A stretch of 64,000 bases of DNA from Gordionus sp. m RMFG-2023 (lineage: Eukaryota; Nematomorpha; Gordioida; Chordodea; Parachordodidae). Positions 24,670 through 34,256 of this stretch are shown piece after piece; the stretch's first letter is position 1; every line of letters begins with the position of its first letter. The translations under genes were made by a program, and so were the position numbers. A model generated the notes under the pieces. The model did not search any database. It was not told where the DNA came from and saw only the letters and a program-made list of their open reading frames with translations. The DNA lies in NCBI RefSeq assembly GCF_954871325.1, contig NC_088779.1, forward strand, positions 19,470,846-19,534,845, read 5' to 3'.

Positions 24670-25533
24670 ATGTTTAAACCTTCAAGCTTATTAAAAAATA
24701 TATATATCTATCAATCTATAAGATTCTACTCAAATAATAATTATCAACAGGATTCAAAATCTTATTTTGGTTTTAAATCGATGTCAGAATCTGAAAAATT
24801 TCAAAACGTTAATTCAGTTTTTAGTAAAGTAGCAAACAAATATGATATAATGAACGATTGTATGAGTTTAGGTATACATAGATTATGGAAAGAATATTTT
24901 GTAAAAGAATTAATGCCAATAGAAGGTGGTTCATATCTGGATGTTGCTGGTGGGACTGGGGATATAGCATTTAAAATGTTAAAATATATTAAAGAATCTC
25001 GAAGTGTCTTGAAAATTCCTAAAAATGATGCCACCAGTATTACCATATGTGATATCAACCCACATATGATTAAAAATGGTAAACAAAAATGTAAAAAAAT
25101 ATTTAATGAATTAGATCAAACTATATTCAAATGGGAAATTATGGATGCTGAAAACTTATCATTTGAAGATAACTCATTTGATTCATATACTATTTCATTT
25201 GGTATTAGAAATTGTGTACATATTGAGAAAGTACTGGAAGAAGCATATCGTGTTCTAAAACCAGGTGGCAGATTCTTATGTTTAGAATTTGGTAAAGTAA
25301 ATCTACCTTTGATTAGAGATCTCTACAAAATATATTCATTTAATATTATTCCTGTTCTTGGGCATCTGATAGCAGGCGATTGGAATTCTTATCAATATTT
25401 GGTTGAAAGTATAGAAAAATTTCCTTCACAAGAGAAATTTAAAACAATGATTATTAATGCACAATTTTCTGATGTAACTTATAAAAATTTGAGCCTTGGA
25501 ATTGCTGTAATAAGTTCAGGATTTAAAATATGA
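24670..25533 (+). CDS. COQ5: 2-methoxy-6-polyprenyl-1,4-benzoquinol methylase, mitochondrial
   Basis: A single uninterrupted frame of 287 residues from ATG 24670 (human about 327, yeast 307). COQ5 performs the C-methylation step of ubiquinone synthesis in the mitochondrial matrix, using S-adenosylmethionine, within the CoQ synthome. The N terminus is basic and hydroxylated (MFKPSSLLKNIYIYQSIRFY), a plausible import signal. Family motifs: S-V-F-S-K-V-A-N-K-Y-D near residue 52, SAM-binding YLDVAGGTGD, CDINPHM, WEIMDAENLSFEDNSFD, FGIRN, VLKPGGRFLCLEFGK, GDWNSYQYL and the tail LGIAVISSGFKI. The frame stays open back to ATG 24589, but those 27 codons lie mostly in the foldback terminus at 24633 and are not conserved, so I prefer 24670. 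No intron is present, although nearby genes are split. Between 25534 and 25946 nothing is recognised. Confidence 0.95.
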   Translation: MFKPSSLLKNIYIYQSIRFYSNNNYQQDSKSYFGFKSMSESEKFQNVNSVFSKVANKYDIMNDCMSLGIHRLWKEYFVKELMPIEGGSYLDVAGGTGDIAFKMLKYIKESRSVLKIPKNDATSITICDINPHMIKNGKQKCKKIFNELDQTIFKWEIMDAENLSFEDNSFDSYTISFGIRNCVHIEKVLEEAYRVLKPGGRFLCLEFGKVNLPLIRDLYKIYSFNIIPVLGHLIAGDWNSYQYLVESIEKFPSQEKFKTMIINAQFSDVTYKNLSLGIAVISSGFKI

Positions 25534-25946
25534 TTAGGGGATATAGTATAATGTATGTAATCTCCTATAGATTTGATTTTGCGAATAAACAACAAGTAAA
25601 TGTCATATAGAACATGTGAAAATATATGATATAGCTCCTAAATACCTAATGTAAAGTTAATTATAATGAAACTCAGATTGTTATCATATTTGCACTTGTA
25701 CACAACAATAATCAAATGAATTAATTTGTAATTTTATAGAATAATTATAATATAATTACAATTCTTCAAATTTTATTCACTTCTTTTTTACCATTTTTAT
25801 GTTTGAAACATTTATAAATTTTACTTGTTAAATATATAATAAAATAAGATAGGACATTTACAATCTCTAAATATTATACTTACAAATTTGATATGCTTTA
25901 ACAATTGCAATTAAATTATATTGCACAGTGGAATCATTTATAATGT

Positions 25947-27073
25947 GAGCATGACTAAAATACGCGTCCCCGAAAACTACACGTCCCCATTCAAACGGGT
26001 TTATTTTATATAATATTAATAAAAAATCTTATTTAGATTTATAAGATGAGTTAAAAAATGTTTTTTATGATTGAAAAAAAAATGATAACTTAGTAAAATT
26101 TTTAAAAAATTATTTTTTTAAATTAAAAACTACGCGTCCCCAGTCAAGATACATTTTTTTTAAAAAAATAAAAGCAGATTCATATTTAGCTCATTAAATG
26201 GATATAGAAAATGTTTATTTTGATTTTAAAAAAAAGTGGTAACTTAGTAAAATTTTTAAAACACTAATTTTTTACATAAAAAAACTACGCGTCCCCGGTC
26301 AAGATAGATTATTTTTATAAAAATGAATATAGAATCGTGTATAGTTTTTTAAGGAGATTCCAAAAATGGTATTAATAATTTCGATTCTATATTCATTTTT
26401 ATAAAAATAATCTATCTTGACCGGGGACGAGTATTTTAGTCAAAAAATGAAAAAAAAGTGTTTTTTCAAAATTTTACTAAGTTACCACTTTTTTTTTAAA
26501 TCAAAAAAAACATTTTCTGTATCCATTTAATGAGCTAAATATGAATCTGCTTTTATTTTATTTTTTTTAAATGTATCTTGACCGGGGACGCGTAATTTTT
26601 TTATGTAAAAAATTAGTATTTTAAAAATTTTACTAAGTTACCACTTTTTTTTTAAATCAAAAAAAACATTTTCTATATCCATTTAATGAGCTAAATATGA
26701 ATCTCCTTTTATTTTTTTAAAAAAAAATGTATCTTGACCGGGAACGCGTAGTTTTTAATTTAAAAAAATAATTTTTTAAAAATTTATCATTTTTTTTTTA
26801 AATCATAAAAAACATTTTCTATATTTATTTAATAAATATGAATCTGCTTTTATTTTTTTTTAAAAAAATGTATCTTGACCGGGGACGCGTAGTTTTTTGA
26901 TGTAAAAAAATAATTTTTTAAAAAATTTACTAAGTTATCATTTTTTTTTAAAATCATAAAAAATATTTCTTAACTCATCTTATAAAGCTAAATAAGATTA
27001 TTAATATTATATAAATTAAACCCGTTTGACCGGGGACGCGTAGTTTTCGGGGACGCGTATTTTAGTCATGCCC
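25947..27073. mobile_element. Palindromic hAT-like MITE built of repeated modules
   Basis: Termini GAGCATGACTAAAATACGCG and the inverse of GGGCATGACTAAAATACGCG lie between perfect 8-bp duplications TATAATGT (25939-25946 and 27074-27081). The element is a long imperfect inverted repeat folding at about 26365 (GATTCTATATTCATTTTTAT inverted). Each arm has modules of roughly 150-190 bp with a constant plan: ACGCGTCCCCGGTCAAGATA, an A/T run, GCAGATTCATATTTAGCTCA, GAAAATGTTT, then TAACTTAGTAAAATTTT. It has no coding capacity. Related modules, with ACGCGCTCTCGGTAAATATA in place of the first word, occur at 53394-54350. Confidence 0.85.
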
Positions 27074-27104
27074 TATAATGTTTACTCTAAATAAGTATAG
27101 ACTA

Positions 27105-27270
27105 GAAGCCTGCAATAAGCCAAATTTTAATATGAAAAGCCTACCAACCTTTGTTTAAAAAAATTTTAACATGCTCACTGACCTGCTCATTGTCTTATAA
27201 TAAATTTGCTTATCTGCCCTCATTTTTTTTGAAAAATATATTTAACCTACCTGCCCAGTGCTAGAGTATT
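27105..27270. mobile_element. Possible MITE related to the GGTCTGCAATGGGC family
   Basis: TAGAAGCCTGCAATAAGCC at the left and CTGCCCAGTGCTAGAG at the right resemble diverged ends of the element at 9005. The interior is A+T-rich with no coding. The pairing is loose. Confidence 0.3.
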
Positions 27271-27860
27271 AAATTTAGGGTGGGCTATTCCTCTGAAAAA
27301 ATAGTAGTCTGGTGAAAAAGGCAAGAAATAAAAACAAATTTTTGTTTTTCCATAGGCGAAGATTATTTGTTTTTTTTATAGTTGTATTTCATATATATAT
27401 TATTACATTATAGTAAATATTTATTTAGAAAGTTATATGAATATTAAAATATTGAAAAAATATATATATTGCATAAAAATGATGTAATTTTTAGAATGCA
27501 TATTATGATTACAATATAATATATGAATCGGAATAGATCAAAAAATGGTTAAAATAACTACAATATTTGCCATGATAATTTTTATAAAAAATATAATTTG
27601 CATATTTCCATGATTGGCTACCATTTGCAGATCTGTTACTTGTCAGGCACTTTTTAATAGATGAAACACTGACTGAGAAAAGGCCTGTTATGGTTAGCAT
27701 CATTAAACTGAAAATATATTTTATCATAGGACTTGCACGCAAATCTGTCATAGTCACATTCATAATCGTACTCACATTCAAGTACCACAAGGGAATTTAT
27801 CAATACAATTTGAAACTTAAATTTTCTTTCATTTCTATCAATCTATTCTCTCATCCCATT

Positions 27861-28070
27861 TCAAGACCCTAATCGAGATTTGATTCGCTTAATTTTTTTC
27901 ACATAACTAATATGAGGGTCTGCTAGTAATTTATCTTTTTCTAAATATTCCATATCTAATAAGATAGCTAAAAGGATAAATCTATAATTTAATAAAGTAT
28001 CGAAATTAGCGCCCATTAACTTATTTTTCATACTATTAATGTAGTAATGAAAAAAGTTTCGTAGATACCA
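27861..28070 (-). CDS. Unidentified terminal exon on the minus strand
   Basis: After an acceptor-like AAGCCATAG, 69 codons run to a stop at 27863-27861. They read W-Y-L-R-N-F-F-H-Y-Y-I-N-S-M-K, then N-Y-R-F-I-L-L-A-I-L-L-D-M-E-Y-L and a basic end K-K-I-K-R-I-K-S-R-L-G-S. This looks like real protein, but I cannot name it. The same frame is open before the acceptor (M-N-Q-F-G-L-E-I-L-N from 28115) up to the TAG, so the TAG could also be a nonsense codon. Two overlapping minus-strand frames at 27510-27856 are equally unassigned. Confidence 0.3.
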   Translation of the reverse strand, partial: WYLRNFFHYYINSMKNKLMGANFDTLLNYRFILLAILLDMEYLEKDKLLADPHISYVKKIKRIKSRLGS

Positions 28071-28274
28071 CTATGGCTTGCTTTCATTCAATATTTCTAA
28101 TCCAAATTGATTCATTTCCCTATATTTGGTATATATTTAAATGATCTTTGATGGAACACTTATCGTTCGCTTTATTGATTTTTCAGATTTAGGTAAATTC
28201 ATTCATTACCACGCCAGAAGTGCAATTTCATCACCCACCAGGAGTTATAGAGTGCACCATGTACATTCATTAGC

Positions 28275-28400
28275 ATGGGCGTCGCTATCCTTTACAATTT
28301 CAGGGGGCTCAACTAAAAAAAAATTATGGGGGGCCTCACCCCCATGCCCTCTAATTTGCGCACTTTCGTCCCATTTTTGCCCTGACTTCGGCCGCGTTTT
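28275..28400. mobile_element. Left end of a hAT of the GGCG / G-tract family
   Basis: CATGGGCGTCGCTATCC is followed by GGGGGCTC, GGGGGGCCTCACCCCCATGCCC and a CTTCGGCCGCG word, the plan seen at the ends of elements 16002, 29688 and 56218. The matching right end may be the one at 33700-33838, but no target duplication joins them. The small plus-strand frame here is a by-product. Confidence 0.5.
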
Positions 28401-28434
28401 ATATTATACATTTTTAAAATTTGTTAACTCTTAA

Positions 28435-29518
28435 CAATTATTCTAAATTTCATATTTTGTCATTCATTATATTATGCATACAAAATAAACTGGCATATAA
28501 ATAATTGAAACAATACAAGACAATTCTAAAAATAAATTTTTTAATACAAAATCTATTTATTACGGTAAATATTTTCAATTGCATATATAAAAAATTGTCT
28601 AAAGAATTACAAATGATAAAAAAGGTTAATTTATTCATACATATGCCTCGATTGATAATAGTTTTTAAAAACCACATAATGCAATAATATCATTTTTAGC
28701 AACTTACATTGACAATAGGTTACTAATAATACTTCTGTTACCATTTTAGACAAGGTTTTATAGAATGGACTAATAAGGAAAAATTAATAGGCCTAAACTT
28801 AATTAACAATTATTGAAGAAGAGATAAACGACCAATCCAAATCATAAAACTATATGGTTGTTAGAGCTTCCTCTTAGATGACATGATGGAAGCTTGATAT
28901 AATCGAGAAAATTATTGTGAGATATTTAATTTCTAAAAGATTATCTTCCATTTTTTGATATATAAACGACTACAACACAGTTGACTATTATTGTTTATCT
29001 ATAATATGCAATCATATGCTCTCAGCAGCTGGTGTAATAATCTTAAATTAGATAAACACAAATAATAGATACTGGTTAATTTGCAGTCATAGCCATGACA
29101 CTCACAATGTACACTAATATCAGAATTTATTATGTTGGATAAATTGATAATATAAAAACACTAAAAATCTTTGGAAGAAATAATTATGCAAATATATTGA
29201 AGCCTTGAGTTATTTACACGGTAAGGTTGCCATATTAGAAATGAAACATTTTATACCTATAAAATAAGGACCAGAATAATATGATAAAACAATTAAGATT
29301 CTATATATTATTGTCGCACCACCTCTATTTGGTATATTGTATATCTTAAAATAATAGTAGTTTGTAATTATATCAAAATTATACTTGTATTAAAAATTTG
29401 ACTCAAAACTGTTTTTCGAAAAAATAAAAATACCTATCCCACGTAAAAAAAGAGCTAGAAAAGATATCTAATTTATTACATCCATTGTTAGATAAATAAT
29501 AAAATTTTAATTTTAAAA
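28435..29518. other. A+T-rich stretch, nothing recognised
   Basis: No transposase motif, host exon or RNA gene could be read on either strand. It may be the interior of the element whose left end lies at 28275. Confidence 0.35.
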
Positions 29519-30215
29519 TTATTTTAATCTAAATAGATGGCGTTAAATATTTGAGTGCAAATGTTCCAATATTTATTATCAAAAGCATTTATTAGTAAAA
29601 TTATCATAATATTAACTGTAATATATTATATAACTGTCAAATACGTCTAAAAAGTGTCATTTTATCTAATTTTATTACCAACTGTATCATAGGCGTAGCC
29701 AGGATTTTCCTAGGGGGGGAATAAAAAATTATTGGGGGTTTTGCCCCCAGACCCCATTTGGGCGGGCCTCCAGATCCAATTTGAGGAGGCCTTCGGCCCG
29801 CTTTTCCCCGGCCTTCGACCGGGTTACCTTAGTCTAAATATAGTCATAAAATATTTTTACAAGATGGGATGATAATTTTAATAAAAAAAATAAGCCTGGA
29901 ACAAATATGAAATATATTTTTTATATAAAATATAATAAATTACTTGTATATACATAAATATAAAAGCATGGTAATAATTTATTCAATACAAGTATAAGAA
30001 TTTTATTTATAAAAAGTAAGTAGACATATAGTTGATATTCCGCTATTATATAGAATTAGTTACAAAATACTAGGTAAAATTTCACTTTTACAGACATATT
30101 TGAAGTTAGAGAATATAGTTAATATTTTAACAAACTTTACTAATCAATGCTCTTAATAATAAATTTAGCAACTATTTGCATTCAATTATTTAACGCCATC
30201 TATTTATTTTAAAAA
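29519..30215. repeat. Inverted repeat crossing a hAT boundary
   Basis: The arm at 29519-29665 (AATAGATGGCGTTAAATATT, then AGCATTTATTAGTAAA) returns inverted at about 30060-30215 with moderate divergence. The left arm is outside the hAT that begins at 29688; the right arm is inside it. Confidence 0.55.
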
Positions 30216-30911
30216 ATGATATTAAAAATTAATCTTCATATTATTCATCCCACAATGTCTTTAAAAGATATTTTCTGATGTCCTTATCAATATTTTATAG
30301 TTTTCTGTAAAATATATAATTCGCTATATTGGTTAAAATTACTTGATTGTCATATGATAATGGATAAAATTAAATATACTGTAAATCTACGACATATAAT
30401 ATGCCACTGTTTGTATTGTGATTTAATTTCTTTATTTAATTTATGATTTAATTTTATCAATTGTTTTATAATTTATTTTACTTTTATTAAGATAAATAAA
30501 TTAAAATTACTCACTTTATAAAAAATCGTATTTGATATATTATATTATTTAGTATTTTTATGGATCTATTATTAATAATTATAATACATTTCACCTTTGT
30601 CTTATGACTTATCTTTGGCTTATATTCCATTTCTTAAAAAACAATTTTGGTTAACTATTATTATATATAAATGCTTTTTTCCAAAATGTATAAATTATGT
30701 TGAACAGTTTTTAAAAAAATATCAACTTTTACTTTCTTTCTTTCAAATTATTGTTTAAGATATCATTTTTGGGGTCAGGGAAACGGAGGAGGACTAAGGG
30801 GGATATTTTTTATTAGCTTAAAATGATTTTCACAAAAAGTGATAAATTTTTGAATGGGTGTGGGGGGGGGGGGGTTCCCTTGCCCCCCCCCCTTCCCAAG
30901 CTACGCCTATG
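29688..30911. mobile_element. Non-autonomous hAT with G/C-tract ends
   Basis: It begins CATAGGCGTAGCCAGGATT and ends AAGCTACGCCTATG, with flanks AACTGTAT (29680-29687) and CACTGTAT (30912-30919) as a target duplication with one mismatch. Subterminal hairpins are strong: TTGGGGGTTTTGCCCCCAG at the left and GGGTTCCCTTGCCCCC at the right. No transposase was seen. Right after it, the last 14 bases of the element plus the flank (GCTACGCTTATG, CACTGTATATAATAG) are repeated at 30941-30968, so the right end is duplicated in tandem. Confidence 0.75.
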
Positions 30912-30998
30912 CACTGTATATAATAGACCCCCCCCCCCCCGGCTACGCTTATGCACTGTATATAATAGAGGATTATAAACTATATGTCTATTTACTTA

Positions 30999-33254
30999 TG
31001 CAAAGAATATGGGTGGTGACGATATGGTGCGAGGTTCGAGTCAGTAAAAATATATTTTATTAACTTTATTGACTAATTTCTTTTTCTTTTCTTAAGGTAT
31101 TTATACGTTTTATAAAATATAAATTAGAATATAAAAAATAAAATAATATAAAAAAAAGTAAAGTTAAACCGAAAGTTATATAAATAAGGTTACGCAAAAT
31201 AATAAGTAATATAAGTTGAATTACAAAAATAAAAAGTTAAGTTGAAAAGATAAATTTGAATTCATAAAATTGTAATATAAAAATAAAATTAGATTACAAA
31301 AATATATAATTATAATAACGCAACATTCTCCCTCTTCTGATAATTTCATCGGAGAAGTCATAGAGAGTTTGTTGTTCTAGAAGTTTTTCCCGTTTCGATT
31401 GTATTCGGTTTCTTCTTGGTTAGCGCATAAGTCTCAAATGTTCTCGTAGGTTTGATGAAATCGTTGAACGTTATCGTTAGCTTGATATCCTTATCGTATT
31501 TCTCATATTTCATAATTAATCCAGTCGAATATTGGAATTTGGAATAAATCGGAATATATAATTTGGAATAGTTGATCAAATCAAATATATGAATATGCAC
31601 GAATAACATTTTGAATTTCGAAACAATAAAATATGTAATAAGGAATGATAATTTAAGGAATAAGGAATAAAATCCAAAATAAGGAATGATAAATGATTAT
31701 TATATTATTTTTTAGGTGTTAAGTTAATCATAGCGTTTTATACTTTTAGCGTTTTACATTTTTTGCGTTTTACATTTTTTAGCGTTTCAATATTTAATTA
31801 GTAGCGTTTTAATATTTAATTTATTTATTTTTATTTATTTTCAATCTCCGAGGTTAAAATATGCAAATAAAATATTATTCACATTTCCCTCTCTTTAAAT
31901 AAAAAATTTAAATTTAACACCCTAATTTTAATTCAAAAAAAAATTCTTCATAAGATAGTTTTGAAAATTCACCACATAATTTAAATATATTTTTCTAAAA
32001 TGAATGTTTTTTTTTTTTGTCTTCAAAGCTTTTATTTTCAAAAACTTTTTATGTATTACTTATAAGGGTTATTTGAATCAATCATGTGATTTAAAAATTA
32101 CATTTTAACATATTTAAAATTAAGTTTTAGGATTTTTAATATTTTTAATTATATTTAAGAATTCATCTTTAGGTTTATGTTAATTTACAACAATTGGTCA
32201 TCATTCAAGAAATCAAAAAATATCAATATTATCCATTATGATTTTACATTTTAGTAATTTTAAAAATTTGCCTTTATCCTGGCATAAAATTTTAATTTAT
32301 AATACTTCTTACGTGGATTAGAATAATAAGTAACCATCATTGGTCTCACAAAATAGAATTCATAACCTATCTATCATTCAACTTCCATATCAGTTCTTCC
32401 TAGGTTGTCACATTAGGTTAGGTGCTGGCTATTATATTCCAGTCCAACATCCAGAGCCGGGACACCATAAAGAAAGAAGCTTTTTGCATGAAAGAACGTA
32501 CTAAGGTTTGATTCTTGGTCATCTCAGTAGTTTAGGTAGTCACAATAGATAAGGTAGTCATAACATCACAATAGATAAGGTAGTCATAATAGGTAGTCAT
32601 CTCCATAGGTTAAGCACAAGGTAGAGTCATAATAGGTAGTCATCTCCATAGGTTAAGCACAAGGTAGAGTCATAATAGGTAGTCATCTCCATAGGTTAAG
32701 CAATCAACACAATAGGTAGTCATATAAATAGAGTCATCTCAATGGATTAAACAATCGTCACAATAGGTAGTCTAAATAGAGTCATCTCAATGGATTAAGC
32801 AATCATCACAATAGGTAGTCATATAAATAGAGTCATCTCAATGGATTAAGCAATCGTCATAGATTAGATGGTCATCTCAGCAGATTAGGTAGTCATCTTT
32901 TTCTAGTCCACCACCCAAAAGGGCACCATGCAAAGAATATGGTTGGTGACGATATTGCGCGAGGTTCGAGTCAGTAAAAATATATTTTATTAACTTTATT
33001 GACTAATTTCTTTTTCTTTTCTTAAGGTATTTATACGTTTTATAAAATATAAATTAGAATATAAAAAATAAAATAATATAAAAAAAAGTAAAGTTAAACC
33101 GAAAGTTATATAAATAAGGTTACGCAAAATAATAAGTAATATAAGTTGAATTACAAAAATAAAAAGTTAAGTTGAAAAGATAAATTTGAATTCATAAAAT
33201 GTAATATAAAAATAAAATTAGATTACAAAAATATATAATTATAATAACGCAACA
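30999..33254 (-). mobile_element. Short LTR retrotransposon (TRIM/LARD-like), copy A
   Basis: A 2.26-kb element with two nearly identical LTRs (30999-31325 and 32929-33254), each TG...CA, and a 5-bp target duplication ACTTA on both sides. Orientation is minus: a purine-rich tract (AGAAGAGGGAGAA) lies just inside the left LTR, and the stretch next to the right LTR starts TGGTGCCC, as expected of a primer-binding site. The 1.6-kb interior has no gag, pol or envelope domain that I can recognise, so it would depend on proteins from another element. Termini and target duplication look whole. The near identity of the LTRs implies a recent insertion. Another copy lies at 58904-60826. Confidence 0.85.
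32545..32900. repeat. Tandem repeats inside LTR element A
   Basis: Units of about 35-60 bp built from AGGTAGTCATAATAGG, GTCATCTCCATAGGTTAAGC and GAGTCATCTCAATGGATTAA. Similar units in fewer copies occur in the sister element at 60255-60545, next to the presumed primer-binding site. Confidence 0.8.
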
Positions 33255-34256
33255 ACTTACCTTAAATAAAGAAATCTATTATACTTATTTGGACCTTGAA
33301 AATATTTTTAGGATTAGGCATGATAATTTAATTTAAAAATAAATATACAGTTGATTAGCCATTTTGAACTCGGCTAATTACAATATTAAATTTGTTAGTT
33401 TTCAATTAATAAATGATTATATTTATTTAATTAAGGTTATATAATTATTTTAATAATAATAGTCAATTAAGCCTCAACTGTTAATGCTAAATTAATACTG
33501 AGTGATATTGATATTCTATTTTTAATACAGAATTTGATTGCAAGCTGAATAATGAAAATTTAATTTATGTGTATTAATTAATCTAATCTAATCTAATATT
33601 TAAAATATTATTAATATAAAAATTTAGACAGTCTTAATAATTTTTAAATAATAAAATTAAATCTATATTTTACTTAATAGTATTATAAAAGAAATCTTTC
33701 AGGGGACAATCAAAAAATATTATTTTTAGTTCAAGGGGTTAAGATTCCATTAAAAAAAAATTTTTGCTTCAGGGGGCTATTCAAATTTTTCAAGGGGCTC
33801 GAGCCCCTGCGCGCTTTCACCCCCCCTAGAGACGCCACTGATTTTATCCCTGCCTTCTCTAAAATTTTTCCCTACTACAAAATTAACTCCATCAAAATAA
33901 GCATGAAGATATGGGAAAGCCAAATCAACACTCCCCCCTTACCCTTTCCCTACCCTAACAGCCCAATTTATTATTTTTTTCAAATGTCAATATTGCGTTG
34001 ATAATTACCTACTCCTTTTCCCTCTCCCCAATAAGAGGTGAGTATAGGGGGTCGGAATCACCCCTGCAATTGTTTTCAGAAAGAAAATTCAAAAATAATA
34101 TAATTCAAATTTTTTTTAAAAAAAAGTATAAAAATCTAACCCTCCTCCCTTTCTTTTAAAAAAAATCTTGACAAAGCGTTTAATTTTTTTATTGTCTTTT
34201 TTAAAAAAAATTATGATTGACAAAACTATAAGTGCCCATTTACTTATTTTCTATTT
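33255..34256. other. Intergenic region before uS15m
   Basis: A+T-rich at the left. A hAT right end occupies 33700-33838. The last 420 bp before the uS15m start codon contain C-rich patches (CTCCCCCCTTACCC, CCCTCTCCCC) that stand out from the flanks and may belong to the promoter. No TATA element can be singled out in this base composition. Confidence 0.35.
33700..33838. mobile_element. Right end of a hAT of the GGCG / G-tract family
   Basis: It ends CACCCCCCCTAGAGACGCCACTG, preceded by GGGGCTCGAGCCCC, a perfect 14-bp palindrome. It could pair with the left end at 28275, in which case the element would enclose the hAT at 29688 and LTR element A, but the flanking octamers do not match. Confidence 0.5.

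Noticed and set aside
28141-28434. A 97-codon plus-strand ORF with S-P-P-C-P
   Set aside because: Half of it is the G/C-tract end of a hAT and the other half is antisense to a better exon-like frame.
30854-31063. A 69-codon ORF with repeated Y-A-Y-A-L-Y-I-I
   Set aside because: It crosses the duplicated hAT end and enters the LTR; the repeat comes from the tandem duplication of the terminus.
28275-33838. One large hAT spanning 28275-33838
   Set aside because: The ends are similar in type, but flanking octamers do not match and no transposase was seen, so the two ends are kept separate.
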